From Pseudomonas viridiflava (GTDB taxonomy: Bacteria > Pseudomonadota > Gammaproteobacteria > Pseudomonadales > Pseudomonadaceae): a stretch of DNA of 64,000 bases. This document shows positions 1 through 7,678 of the stretch, one piece after another. Every line of letters starts with the position of its first letter. Within the stretch, counting starts at the first letter, position 1. The notes beneath the pieces were generated by a model. It was not told the origin of the DNA, did not search any database, and saw only the letters and a list, made by a program, of their open reading frames with translations. The DNA lies in contig NZ_UUPU01000109.1 in the NCBI RefSeq assembly GCF_900591205.1, forward strand, positions 124,001-188,000, written 5' to 3'. The translations under genes were made by a program, and so were the position numbers.

Positions 1-1
1 G

Positions 2-169
2 CGGGACCGGGTATTTGAGCGCTTCTACCGACGCAGCCAGCAGGGCATGGGGTCTGGCCTGGGCTTGGCGATTGTCGGTGAAATCTGCCGGGCGCATCTG
101 GCGCAGATCAGTCTGCATGATGGTGCGCAGGCGGGGTTGAAGGTGCGGGTGAGCTTTATTGCCGGCTGA
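2..169 (+). CDS. Sensor histidine kinase, C-terminal fragment (cut by window edge)
   Basis: This is the last 55 residues of a two-component sensor kinase whose start lies before the window. The fragment holds the end of the HATPase domain: an F-box-like VFERFYR and a G2-box GSGLGLAIV, which form the ATP lid that positions nucleotide for autophosphorylation. It ends with TGA at 167-169, directly against the stop of the convergent HDOD gene. The sensed signal cannot be judged because the N-terminal sensor and His-phosphorylation regions are missing. Confidence 0.8.
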   Translation, partial: RDRVFERFYRRSQQGMGSGLGLAIVGEICRAHLAQISLHDGAQAGLKVRVSFIAG

Positions 170-991
170 TCAGTAGAACATCGAGCGTGCTTCATCCAAC
201 TCTGTGCGCAAGCTTTCGCTATAGGGGTCGACCCGCAGCTTCTTGATCGCAGGCAGGCTGGAAACCGCCACGCTCGCCAGCGGGTGGTCGGTCCCGCGAT
301 GGCAATACAGCACGGCGATCTGCACCAGGTCGATGTAGTCCAGGCTGGCCGAGTCGCGCTCCAGGTTCAGGTATTGCCCCGGCAGTTTCGCCAGCATTTC
401 CGGAAAGTCCCAGCCACCGAGCAGCTTGTCGCCCAGCAAGGGGTGGATGCTGTCGATCACGTGGTTGAGGCTGACCGGGTCCGACAGCAGTTCGTAGTGG
501 TCTTCGGCGTAGGTCAGGATCGGTAACACGCCGATCTGGTGCACCAGGCCGCCGAGGGCCGCCTGGTCCGGCTTGAGCTGGCTGTGGCTGCGGCACAAGG
601 CATAGCTGACGCCCGCCACTTCGAGGCTGCGGCGCCACACTTCGCGCATTTTCAGTTCGACGACTTCGGAGCGGGCGTGGAAGATTTGTTCCATCACCAG
701 GCCGATGGCCAGGTTGCTGCTGTAGTTGGTGCCCAGCCGGGTGATGGCGGTGTGCAGGTCGGTGACTTCCTGGGTTGCGCGCAACAGGGGGCTGTTTACC
801 ACTTTGATCAGGCGTGCCGACAGGGCGGTGTCGCGACCGATCACTTTGCTCAAGTGGCTGATGCTGATCTCCGGGTCTTCTGCGGCCTGACGAATTTTCA
901 GGGCCACTTCCGGCAATGTCGGCAGAACCAGGTCATCGTTGTCGATGGCCATCACCAAAGCCTGTTGGACTTTTTCCGCCAGCTTGTTCAT
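170..991 (-). CDS. HDOD domain protein (signal-output domain)
   Basis: 273 residues. Residues about 20-220 match the HDOD fold: an early LPTLPEVALKIRQ segment, then SARLIKVVNSPLL and TAITRLGTNY, the pattern typical of the family. HDOD proteins are relatives of HD phosphohydrolases that usually lack the metal site. In gamma-proteobacteria they act in signalling outputs such as motility, biofilm or c-di-GMP responses. No receiver or GGDEF/EAL domain is attached, so this is a stand-alone HDOD protein. The ATG at 991 is the natural start. The specific role is unknown. Confidence 0.8.
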   Translation of the reverse strand: MNKLAEKVQQALVMAIDNDDLVLPTLPEVALKIRQAAEDPEISISHLSKVIGRDTALSARLIKVVNSPLLRATQEVTDLHTAITRLGTNYSSNLAIGLVMEQIFHARSEVVELKMREVWRRSLEVAGVSYALCRSHSQLKPDQAALGGLVHQIGVLPILTYAEDHYELLSDPVSLNHVIDSIHPLLGDKLLGGWDFPEMLAKLPGQYLNLERDSASLDYIDLVQIAVLYCHRGTDHPLASVAVSSLPAIKKLRVDPYSESLRTELDEARSMFY

Positions 992-1027
992 TCATGATCT
1001 CTAGGGTGTTGCAAGAAGGTACGGCGA

Positions 1028-1969
1028 CTAGCGTTGGATCTCTCGATCACGGTCGAGTTGGTACGGTAGGTCGAGCAGCTGCAAACCGGGGCCTTCCAGT
1101 GTGCCTACATGCACATCGCCACTATCGGCTGCTTCGGCTTGCAACACGGCCAGAAGTTCAATCCCCTGGTCAGCTTTTGCGGCAATCACCACTTCGCCGA
1201 TGGCGCTGTTGTGGCTGGGCGAAAACAGCGCGGTGCCTGGCTCGGGCATTTCAGCCGCGTTGAGGCTCAGGCGGTACAGGCGACGCTTGAGTTTGCCCAG
1301 GTACTGCATGCGCGCAACGATTTCCTGGCCGGTGTAGCAGCCCTTCTTGAAGCTGACGCCGCCTACGGCTTGCAGGTTGAGCATCTGCGGGATGAACAGT
1401 TCACGCGTCTGGGGCATGACCTGGCCGATACCGGCGCGGATTTGGCCCAGCAGCCACTCATTCAGATCGGCTTGTTTGAGCTGCGCAGCCAATTGGTTGT
1501 GTACGGCTTCGGCGTGTTCGGCGGGCACCCAGAGTTCGGTGCGAGCGGGGGAGACGCGAATGGCGATCAATGCGTCGTTGCGCGCCACGCTGTCAGTCGC
1601 GGCCGGCAGCTCAAGGCCCAGGCTGGCGAGGGCCTGGTCTGCATTTGCCAGACCGAAACGTACCCAGGCGGCACTTTCGTCGGTGAGTTTGGATTTGGAG
1701 AACACCGCGTATTTTTTCAGGTCCGCCAGTTGCGGTTCCAGCAGTTCGGTGGCCATGGCCAGCAGTACGCCGTCACCTTGCAACACAATACGAAAGCTCG
1801 ACTGCATGCGTCCTTTTTGCGTGCAGCGCGCGCCGAGACTGGCTTGCGTGTCGCTCAGGTAATTGAGGTTGCAGGTCAGTTGCCCTTGCAGGAACTTGCC
1901 GGCGTCGGCGCCGCGGACGGCGAGAACACCTTCGTGGGACAGGGGGCAGAAGAAAGCAGAGTCAGCCAT
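1028..1969 (-). CDS. ygfZ: Folate-binding protein YgfZ
   Basis: 313 residues, GcvT-like fold. The family signature KGCYTGQEIVAR is at residues 209-220, with the conserved Cys211. YgfZ binds tetrahydrofolate and helps maintain or repair certain iron-sulfur enzymes, including tRNA methylthiolation by MiaB. It is divergent from sdhE, and ygfX follows sdhE, which is the usual arrangement in gamma-proteobacteria. No anomalies were seen. Confidence 0.92.
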   Translation of the reverse strand: MADSAFFCPLSHEGVLAVRGADAGKFLQGQLTCNLNYLSDTQASLGARCTQKGRMQSSFRIVLQGDGVLLAMATELLEPQLADLKKYAVFSKSKLTDESAAWVRFGLANADQALASLGLELPAATDSVARNDALIAIRVSPARTELWVPAEHAEAVHNQLAAQLKQADLNEWLLGQIRAGIGQVMPQTRELFIPQMLNLQAVGGVSFKKGCYTGQEIVARMQYLGKLKRRLYRLSLNAAEMPEPGTALFSPSHNSAIGEVVIAAKADQGIELLAVLQAEAADSGDVHVGTLEGPGLQLLDLPYQLDRDREIQR

Positions 1970-2109
1970 GGGTCATCGCAGGTCAAAAAGTCATGGGTGC
2001 ATCATAGAGGGGCGCCCGGTAAATGGATAGTTTCCGTATGGGTCGACCAAAGCCGACTGTTCCGGTGCCGTCGGGCCTGTATACTTGCGCTCTATTTGAG
2101 GAGCGCTCC

Positions 2110-2364
2110 ATGGTCGAAGATGTAGAACTCAATCGCCTCTACTGGCACAGCCGTCGCGGCATGCTTGAACTGGACGTGTTGCTGGTGCCATTCGTCAAAG
2201 AGGTCTATTCAACCCTTAATGAAGTGGACCGCAACGTTTATGTGCGGCTGCTGGAATGCGAAGACCAGGACATGTTTGGCTGGTTCATGGAGCGCGCCGA
2301 GTCTGAAGACCCGGAACTGCAGCGCATGGTCCGGATGATTCTGGATCGTGTCCAGCCCAAGTAA
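2110..2364 (+). CDS. sdhE: FAD assembly factor SdhE
   Basis: 84 residues. The N-terminal motif [13 protein letters not shown] contains the RGMxE segment needed to attach FAD covalently to succinate dehydrogenase flavoprotein SdhA. The remainder is the small helical bundle typical of the family. The ATG at 2110 is preferred over upstream codons because the family begins directly at this helix. The next gene, ygfX, begins inside its last codons (overlap 2348-2364), so the two are translationally coupled. Confidence 0.93.
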   Translation: MVEDVELNRLYWHSRRGMLELDVLLVPFVKEVYSTLNEVDRNVYVRLLECEDQDMFGWFMERAESEDPELQRMVRMILDRVQPK

Positions 2365-2794
2365 TACATTCGAATGCCGCTGGCAGCCCTCACGGCTGTT
2401 GCTGGCGGCGTATCTCCTTGCCCAACTGTTCGCGTTGGGTGCGCTGGTCTTGCTTGATCTGCCTTATTCAAGCCTCGGTATATTGGTGTGCCTGGCGCAT
2501 GCCGCCTGGGTGCTGCCGCGCCATGTCCTGCTGACTCACCGCTCGTCGATTCGTGGCTTGCGCCGCGATGATGACGGCTGGCAGTTGTTCAGTACCGAGC
2601 GCGGTTGGCACAGCGTGCAACTGCGCCCCGACAGCCTGGCGCTGCCGCTTGGCGTGGTGTTGCGCTATCGGCTGCCGGGGGCGTGGAGGGTGCGCTCTAT
2701 TTGTGTGCCCAGCGATTCGCAGGCCGCCGATCTACACCGGCGCCTGCGGGTGCGCCTGAAGTTCAGCCGCCGTAGGTGGTTGGCACCAGAATAG
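2348..2794 (+). CDS. ygfX: YgfX/CptA-like inner-membrane protein
   Basis: 148 residues from a GTG start that overlaps sdhE by 17 bases. Two adjacent hydrophobic segments (about 16-37 and 40-58) are followed by a basic soluble tail with conserved tryptophans. This matches the YgfX family encoded next to SdhE (YgfY), which in E. coli is described as a membrane toxin-like partner affecting cell shape. That role in Pseudomonas is inference. Its 3' end overlaps the displaced native nadB stop (2763-2765) on the opposite strand. Confidence 0.82.
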   Translation: MSSPSNTFECRWQPSRLLLAAYLLAQLFALGALVLLDLPYSSLGILVCLAHAAWVLPRHVLLTHRSSIRGLRRDDDGWQLFSTERGWHSVQLRPDSLALPLGVVLRYRLPGAWRVRSICVPSDSQAADLHRRLRVRLKFSRRRWLAPE

Positions 2795-2955
2795 TGTCGC
2801 GGGCCTCGGGCAGCATCTGCGGGTAGTCGAGGGTGTAATGCAGGCCCCGGCTTTCCTTGCGCTCCATGGCCGAGCGGATCATCAGCTCCGCCACCTGGGC
2901 CAGGTTGCGCAGTTCGAGCAGGTCGCGGCTGACTTTATAGTTGCTGTAGAACTCG
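2763..2955 (-). pseudogene. Displaced native 3' end of nadB
   Basis: On the minus strand this stretch encodes the C-terminus of L-aspartate oxidase (starts [16 protein letters not shown], ends VPTTYGG then stop). It has no start and stops matching nadB at 2955, where the integrated element begins. The intact nadB at 9239-10843 has a different C-terminus (starts [16 protein letters not shown], ends LTPT). Over the shared 59 residues there are only about five amino-acid differences, but many third-position base changes. This is the original 3' end of the host gene, cut off by integration. Confidence 0.93.
2938..2955. other. attL core (18-bp direct repeat)
   Basis: TAGTTGCTGTAGAACTCG, identical to 9402-9419. 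It lies inside the coding sequence of nadB (codons for EFYSNY on the minus strand). Left of it is the stranded native nadB 3' end; right of it begins element DNA, 42 bp before the integrase start. Confidence 0.9.
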
Positions 2956-2997
2956 ACCCTATGAGGCTAAACCCAATGGATACAGGGGTTTCAGCCG

Positions 2998-4431
2998 ATG
3001 ACCACCAACCAACGCTCCCTAACTGGGACAAACCTGTTACAAACTGCGCTCGCCAAGCCTTACCACTATCGCCGGTCTGGTCGCTATTACCTTCGCCTTC
3101 GCCCTCAAGGAACCGCTAAGGGGTTCTATACGCTATCGCTCAGAACCACAGACAAGGCCACTGCTATGACCATCTCCAAGGACATCCTCAAGACGCTCGC
3201 TGCTTTCCACTTGGATAACCCAGAGGCGACGTGGGATGAGCTCAGAGAGCGATTGGCAGACATCGCTGAGGAGTGCCTGACCATGGCTCATGGTGATGAC
3301 TCACTGGTGGCCTACGAGATGATCTATGACGAACTACGTCTGTCGCTTCGCGAGGCATCAGCTAAGGGGCCAATGACCATTGATCAACAAAGGGCAGCGA
3401 GTAAAGCCGAGGACATCCTTGAGGCCGCTCAGGAGCGCTTGAAGGGGAGGCCGGGCAAGCTGGTTGGGATCGTTGAGGAACTCAGAGGTGTCCCTTGTGG
3501 CACGCCTGTAGCCCCTTGTCTGTCCCTATCTGTAAACGCTTCTGAGGCTCTGACATTCGAGCATCTCTCAGGGCTCTATATGGCGGAGCAAAAGGACAAC
3601 GTACAGGCCAGCACTATGCGAGACGTTAAGTCGTCTTGTGCTGCTATTAGCGCTGCTCTGGGAGGGCTCGACCTTAAAGGGCACGCTCGGGCTGACATGG
3701 TGGCGCTCAAAGCAAAACTCCTTGAGGACCGCAAAGGTTCCACTGTGAACAAGCTACTCACCCGGCTATCAACTGTCATGGATTGGGCTGTTCATAACGG
3801 CTACCTCGACAAGGGCTTCGACAAGGGACTGAAGCTATCCAAGGATGCTGACAGCTCTCGTGAGGCGTTCTCTCAGGATCAGGTAAAGGCCCTGATGGCT
3901 CACGCTAAGTCGCTTCCAGTGGACGCTTGGCAGCGCTGGGCATTGTCCCTCGGGGTGATCACTGGGACCCGTATTGAGGAACTCAGGCAGTTGACCAAGG
4001 CTGACGTTAAGCAGGTCGGCAGCGTGTGGGTCATCGACATCAACAGGAATGATGGCAAGACAGCTAAGACCAAGAATGCTCTCCGTGTTGTGCCGCTGAC
4101 TGATGGTGCCTACGGCTTCGATCTTCAGGCGTTCCTTGAGTTTGTCGATAAGGCTGACTCACGGCTGTTCACGCTGGGAGCCGGTCAGTTCTCGAACGTG
4201 CTCAATGGGGCGCTAAGGGAGGTCCTGACGTTGAACGCTGATCGGACTCAGACCTTCCACTCGTTACGTCACTCGCTGGCCGGTGCCTTGAAGGCCGCTG
4301 AGGTGCCTGTGGGAACCGCTGAGGCAATCTTGGGGCACGCTTCCGGGTCTATCAGCTATGATTTGTATGGTGCTGGGAGTGCGGTCGAAGTGGTACACAT
4401 GGCTGAGGCTATGAGGAAAGCCTTGCGGTAA
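2998..4431 (+). CDS. int: Tyrosine site-specific integrase
   Basis: 477 residues. Residues 20-75 form an arm-binding-like N-terminal region (YHYRRSGRYYLRLRP), about 185-280 a helical core-binding domain, and 290-475 the catalytic domain. Visible catalytic residues are Arg325 (TGTRIEELR), Lys in the 354-359 region, His421-x-x-Arg424 (HSLRHS), His447 (LGHAS) and the probable nucleophile Tyr457 (YDLYG; Tyr454 is the alternative). It would catalyse integration and excision at the nadB core site. The ATG at 2998 has a weak AGGGG 10 bases upstream. Only 42 bp separate it from attL, so its promoter may be supplied by the element's right end when circular. It reads away from the displaced nadB end. 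Confidence 0.95.
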   Translation: MTTNQRSLTGTNLLQTALAKPYHYRRSGRYYLRLRPQGTAKGFYTLSLRTTDKATAMTISKDILKTLAAFHLDNPEATWDELRERLADIAEECLTMAHGDDSLVAYEMIYDELRLSLREASAKGPMTIDQQRAASKAEDILEAAQERLKGRPGKLVGIVEELRGVPCGTPVAPCLSLSVNASEALTFEHLSGLYMAEQKDNVQASTMRDVKSSCAAISAALGGLDLKGHARADMVALKAKLLEDRKGSTVNKLLTRLSTVMDWAVHNGYLDKGFDKGLKLSKDADSSREAFSQDQVKALMAHAKSLPVDAWQRWALSLGVITGTRIEELRQLTKADVKQVGSVWVIDINRNDGKTAKTKNALRVVPLTDGAYGFDLQAFLEFVDKADSRLFTLGAGQFSNVLNGALREVLTLNADRTQTFHSLRHSLAGALKAAEVPVGTAEAILGHASGSISYDLYGAGSAVEVVHMAEAMRKALR

Positions 4432-4569
4432 CTCATGTGGGTTATGACTGAAGCGAGCTCCAGGGGTTTGATAATAGAATTTACGCAATTGTGGCTACCA
4501 GTGATTGATCTTTATCCAGTCTGGTAGTCGTTCTTAGTGGAAAAATGGTGTGAAGTCATAGGAGGACTC

Positions 4570-5100
4570 ATGACGTCCCTTAACGATGCGAACTATGTTA
4601 AATGGCTGTTGGTTGATGCAATGGTGGATTTAGTCGCGGCAGTGAGCATGGCGCGTGAGACTATAGTTAACTCTGATCATGACAATAAGAGCAAAACTAT
4701 TGGGCGGCTTAGGGTCTGTAATCATTCGATTATCATAACCCTATCAAAGCTGACTGAAATCAAAAAAGGTTACGATAAATTCCTTAAGTCTCTCCCTCCT
4801 GAGGTGACTGCTGGTTTTTATCGAGATGTTGCTGTTATTGACTCCAAGAATATCTATCTATTTAGAAATAAACATGCTGCCCATATTCTTGATAGAGATA
4901 CTAATTCGCCGATTTCGCTTGTCAGAGGCGATGAGTTGTTGGCGTCGATAACCGGCAAGGATAACTCCGAGTGTTTAAGTTTTTACGACTGGGTCTATCC
5001 TGAGAACTGTACTATTGAAAATGAATGCGTGGTAAACACTGTGGTAGCCTTGCGTGATTACTGTAAAGGACTACCTGGGGGTGAGTTAGAAAGGCCTTAG
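4570..5100 (+). CDS. HEPN-like protein, possible accessory defence or toxin gene
   Basis: 176 residues from the ATG at 4570, chosen because AGGAGG stands six bases upstream; a GTG at 4537 is in frame but lacks a comparable site. The product is mostly helical. RNKHAAH at 99-105 fits the R-x(4-6)-H motif that forms the RNase site of HEPN domains, as in Abi-type and toxin families. Base composition is clearly more AT-rich than the surrounding element and host, so it looks like swappable cargo. It lies after the integrase and before all three phage-type promoters, so it is probably transcribed by host polymerase in the lysogenic state. No family was recognised with certainty; the HEPN call is inference from one motif and the fold pattern. 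Confidence 0.5.
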   Translation: MTSLNDANYVKWLLVDAMVDLVAAVSMARETIVNSDHDNKSKTIGRLRVCNHSIIITLSKLTEIKKGYDKFLKSLPPEVTAGFYRDVAVIDSKNIYLFRNKHAAHILDRDTNSPISLVRGDELLASITGKDNSECLSFYDWVYPENCTIENECVVNTVVALRDYCKGLPGGELERP

Positions 5101-5364
5101 TATGAGAGTGCTGGTAACGAAACTGTTTTGATCCCATGCTCTGGGGGGGCGGCGAGATGACAGTAAAGGCCCTTTGAGTCAGAAAATGCACGATTTGAAA
5201 ATCCTTACAATATCAGGGGGCCACACCATCGTGGCTTCCCATTCAAGATGCCGTAAGGTCCCTCAAAGGTGGCCCTCTGCGGGCAAGGTGTGTACGTCCA
5301 GTGACCACATTCCAAGACGGCACGACCACCAAGCGCAGACTTAATGGGATCTGCGGGACCAGAT

Positions 5365-5382
5365 TAAAAACCCTCACTAAGG
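5365..5382 (+). promoter_or_regulatory. T3/T7-like phage RNA polymerase promoter 1
   Basis: TAAAAACCCTCACTAAGG, identical to two further copies at 5899 and 6926. The core CCCTCACTAA is the same as in the T3 promoter, and the TAAAAACCCTCACT part matches, from memory, the promoters of the T7-like Pseudomonas phage gh-1. Transcription would start at the GG. No gene follows within 680 bp, only the AT-rich block, so it may prime replication or make a leader RNA. Confidence 0.85.
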
Positions 5383-5654
5383 ATACAGGCAGGCAATACA
5401 CAAGAATAAACCTACCTGTACGTCCAGATTCCTACCATTTGACCTGAGACTCCAGAGTGCCAAGAGCGACCACCTAAAGGGTGACACGCCAACACTCAAC
5501 CGTCCCCGGTAAGCAGACCAAGCGTCTGGCTCCAGTAGGGAGGAGCGAACATTGATATTGCTGATCGTAAGTCGGTGCCTTTGAGGGCATCGCTGAGAAG
5601 CCTTGCACGGGATTGGGGCCACCGTGTATTGCTCAATGTTCACGGGGGCCTTAA

Positions 5655-5731
5655 CTTAAAGATCTTAAAGATTACTCATTGAGAACTATCTAATAATTAT
5701 CTTTAAATAAATCTATTCTTTTATCTTTAAG
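5655..5731. repeat. AT-rich block with 9-bp tandem and inverted repeats (candidate origin)
   Basis: CTTAAAGAT occurs twice in tandem at 5655-5672. The exact inverse ATCTTTAAG is at 5723-5731 and a near copy ATCTTTAAA at 5699-5707. The stretch between is almost entirely A and T, in striking contrast to the flanks. It lies 270 bp downstream of phage-type promoter 1 and 170 bp before promoter 2. Its end, CTTTAAGAAGGAG (5725-5737), also resembles the T7 gene 10 leader. A replication origin is inferred, not shown. Confidence 0.5.
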
Positions 5732-5898
5732 AAGGAGCTTATAGATTTCTCTTGGGTGGGAATTGTCTTGCGATAATAATTATCCTGTCCTCTATGAGCA
5801 TCCATAAGCAGAGCTTTAGATAGTTATTCACATGCTACTGAGTTAGTCGCTTGGGTTTCTTCAAGAGCGTCTATCGGGTCATGTAAATCAAGTGGTCG

Positions 5899-5916
5899 TA
5901 AAAACCCTCACTAAGG
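5899..5916 (+). promoter_or_regulatory. T3/T7-like phage RNA polymerase promoter 2
   Basis: Second identical copy of TAAAAACCCTCACTAAGG, followed by CTATAG. It lies about 150 bp before the KilA-N-type gene and would drive that gene and its overlapping partner when a helper phage polymerase is present. Confidence 0.87.
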
Positions 5917-6068
5917 CTATAGATGCACTACGCCCATCGCTGGGCATCACACAGATAATCGCAGAGTCTTCCTGTTTGCTTCTTCATGCCACCGTCCAGA
6001 ACCTTTGTCGGGTCTCTGCGCTGGGCTGTGGGAGCGAACCTGAGGGAGCAAACAAGAGGAATAGACAA

Positions 6069-6602
6069 ATGATCACTGACATCAAACATAAGCACGCTGG
6101 GCACGTCATCATTATAGAAGGTCAAGCATTCAAGGCCAATAATGCAGGGCAGTGGGACCTAACTGATATCTGGCGAACCTTAAAGTTACCAGTAAAGAAC
6201 GGACCTGCGCAGTGGCGGACCAAGCAGGCTAAACGAATGGAAGCTATGCAAAATTTGCACAGCTCCAATGGTGCAGGCTCATGGGCGACCAAACGCGCAA
6301 CCCTTGAATATGCGGGCTGGGTCTCGGATGAATTCAAAGATCTTGTCTATGACGCCTTCGAGGCGATCCTTGAGTTACCCGAAGTAGCTCTAATCGTTGC
6401 CGACAAGATGGCCTCTTTGGGGAACGATCACAGTGCATCCATCCTCAAGCGCATGACATTCAATGACAAGTGCCAATGGAGCTCTCTGGGGCGCCGTAAC
6501 ACCGTGCAGGGCCTACGCTCAGCTATCGCTAAAGGCAATCTCACAGAGGATCAAGCAGCCGCCCTTGCAGCCAGAGACGGCCTAAGAGGATTCGCTAAAT
6601 GA
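6069..6602 (+). CDS. KilA-N domain-like protein
   Basis: 177 residues from the ATG at 6069, with AAGAGGA about ten bases upstream. Residues 15-105 follow the KilA-N pattern: a strand-rich start, GQWDLTDIW at 28-35 and TLEYAGWVSDEF at 78-89 followed by a helix ending in DAF. KilA-N domains bind nucleic acid and occur mainly in phages and large DNA viruses. The C-terminal part (about 115-177) is a separate helical region of unknown type. It is the first gene after phage-type promoter 2, and its stop overlaps the next start (ATGA). A regulator or anti-helper factor is plausible but unproven. Confidence 0.7.
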   Translation: MITDIKHKHAGHVIIIEGQAFKANNAGQWDLTDIWRTLKLPVKNGPAQWRTKQAKRMEAMQNLHSSNGAGSWATKRATLEYAGWVSDEFKDLVYDAFEAILELPEVALIVADKMASLGNDHSASILKRMTFNDKCQWSSLGRRNTVQGLRSAIAKGNLTEDQAAALAARDGLRGFAK

Positions 6603-6916
6603 GCAACTTTAAGAAAACCATTCCGACAACCGCTGAGCTCGCCTTGATTAACAGGGTGTTCACCAAGCCACGCCGGACATCGCTTATTACGATCCGCGCC
6701 TTGGTCTCAAAGGTAAGTGCTCCAGGCCGTTCGCGTGATCCTGAATTGGGCACCGTTTACGACCTCGCGGTGACGCTTCCTTACGTTGCCCTCATAACAA
6801 ATCAGCGATGCATGGAAGCGCTCAAGGAAGCTCTTGAAGACGGTCTCAGTTTGAAGACGCTTGTTCGCTGTGACTTGTCCATTCCGATGAGCAGTCAACC
6901 GATAATGCTGGCCTGA
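6599..6916 (+). CDS. Uncharacterised element protein, coupled to the KilA-N gene
   Basis: 105 residues, not recognised. The start ATG overlaps the preceding stop by four bases, indicating translational coupling and a shared job with the KilA-N-type protein. The N-terminal half is basic (FKKTIPTT, KPRRTSL), the C-terminal half is helical and mixed, and there is no membrane segment or signal peptide. It ends ten bases before phage-type promoter 3, so it closes the middle operon. Confidence 0.65.
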   Translation: MSNFKKTIPTTAELALINRVFTKPRRTSLITIRALVSKVSAPGRSRDPELGTVYDLAVTLPYVALITNQRCMEALKEALEDGLSLKTLVRCDLSIPMSSQPIMLA

Positions 6917-7229
6917 GAACTGCCGTAAAAACCCTCACTAAGGCCCCGGGAATCAGTTACCCATGGTCTCCTCAAGGTCCCACGAGGCGCCATAAGCGTC
7001 AGTAGTGGGCAATCTATGCACCACACCGGAACCTCCTCGCTGTCCGCCATTCAGCACAGAGGCGCTCCTACAGTCCCCGCCAAGTTAACCCCACAGGGCT
7101 GTGAAACCACCTTCAATCCAATACCTTTAAGCAAACCTTGTTGATCCCGTGCGGGTCTCCTTTCCCCATTGGTCACGCGATCATGGCGGCAAGGTTTGGC
7201 TTAAGGGTCTCTCAAAGGAGAACCCCAAT
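6917..7229. other. Leader region with phage-type promoter 3
   Basis: About 310 bp between the middle and the capsid-like operons. It contains promoter 3 (6926-6943) and otherwise no clear gene. A GTG at 7149 would extend the next ORF by 27 residues but has no ribosome site, while AAGGAG at 7215-7220 points to the ATG at 7230. The long leader may fold or be processed, but I see no specific structure. Confidence 0.55.
6926..6943 (+). promoter_or_regulatory. T3/T7-like phage RNA polymerase promoter 3
   Basis: Third identical copy of TAAAAACCCTCACTAAGG. It is about 290 bp before the small basic protein and capsid-like genes, mirroring the position of T7 late promoters before genes 9 and 10. Confidence 0.87.
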
Positions 7230-7622
7230 ATGAAGCTCGACATCCAACTCAGTGACAACTCCTTGACCGTTCAAGGCCAGCCCGTGACCAAGGCTTATGC
7301 CGAGGGCGTAATGCTCGCAGGTCTTATCGCTGCTGCTGGTAAGAATCACAGTTCGATCACGGCCATTGTGCGCCAGTACATCGAAGCTGGTCTCAGTACC
7401 TCAGCATTCCCTGAGCAGACCTCGCTGGCCCGCCAAGAGATCAAAGCAGGTGAAGACCTTCGAGCAGCTCAGCTCCGTGACGCTCAGTTCCACGCAGACC
7501 GATGCGCTTCCTATCAGGCACCTACACGCCTTGAAGTGGCTCGGGCTCGTGAAGCCAAAGAGAAACGAGCAGCAGACATCCGGGCACACGGTGCGGCCAT
7601 TCGCGCAGCTCGTCGTAACTGA
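7230..7622 (+). CDS. Small basic helical protein, possible scaffold-like gene before the capsid-like gene
   Basis: 130 residues from the ATG at 7230 (AAGGAG nine bases upstream). The N-terminal 65 residues form a compact region (MKLDIQLSDNSLTVQGQPV). The C-terminal half is a long Ala/Arg/Glu-rich helix ending in a basic tail. Position directly before a capsid-like gene and under its own phage-type promoter matches the scaffold gene 9 of T7, and highly charged helical proteins are common among scaffolds. No sequence family was recognised, so scaffold is only an inference; a DNA-binding role for the basic tail is an alternative. Confidence 0.5.
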   Translation: MKLDIQLSDNSLTVQGQPVTKAYAEGVMLAGLIAAAGKNHSSITAIVRQYIEAGLSTSAFPEQTSLARQEIKAGEDLRAAQLRDAQFHADRCASYQAPTRLEVARAREAKEKRAADIRAHGAAIRAARRN

Positions 7623-7678
7623 CAACAGCTAAGCGGGCCACAAAGAACATCACTTCGAACAACTCAAGGAGATCCCAC

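Larger units (their letters stand above)
5101..6068. other. Long noncoding control region of the element
   Basis: About 970 bp without a convincing gene. It holds phage-type promoter 1 (5365-5382), an 11-bp direct repeat TGTACGTCCAG (5291-5301 and 5417-5427) flanking that promoter, a small hairpin GCCAC-accatc-GTGGC near 5220-5235, an AT-rich repeat block (5650-5735) and phage-type promoter 2 (5899-5916). Minus-strand ORFs here lack ribosome sites and family features. The arrangement of promoter followed by AT-rich DNA resembles the primary replication origin of T7. Confidence 0.65.

Noticed and set aside
2838-3119. Plus-strand frame crossing attL
   Set aside because: It is antisense to the nadB remnant and out of frame with the integrase; no function visible.
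5377-5643. Minus-strand 88-residue frame between promoter 1 and the AT-rich block
   Set aside because: No ribosome site or family pattern, opposite to all element genes, and interrupted by the promoter/repeat logic of the region.
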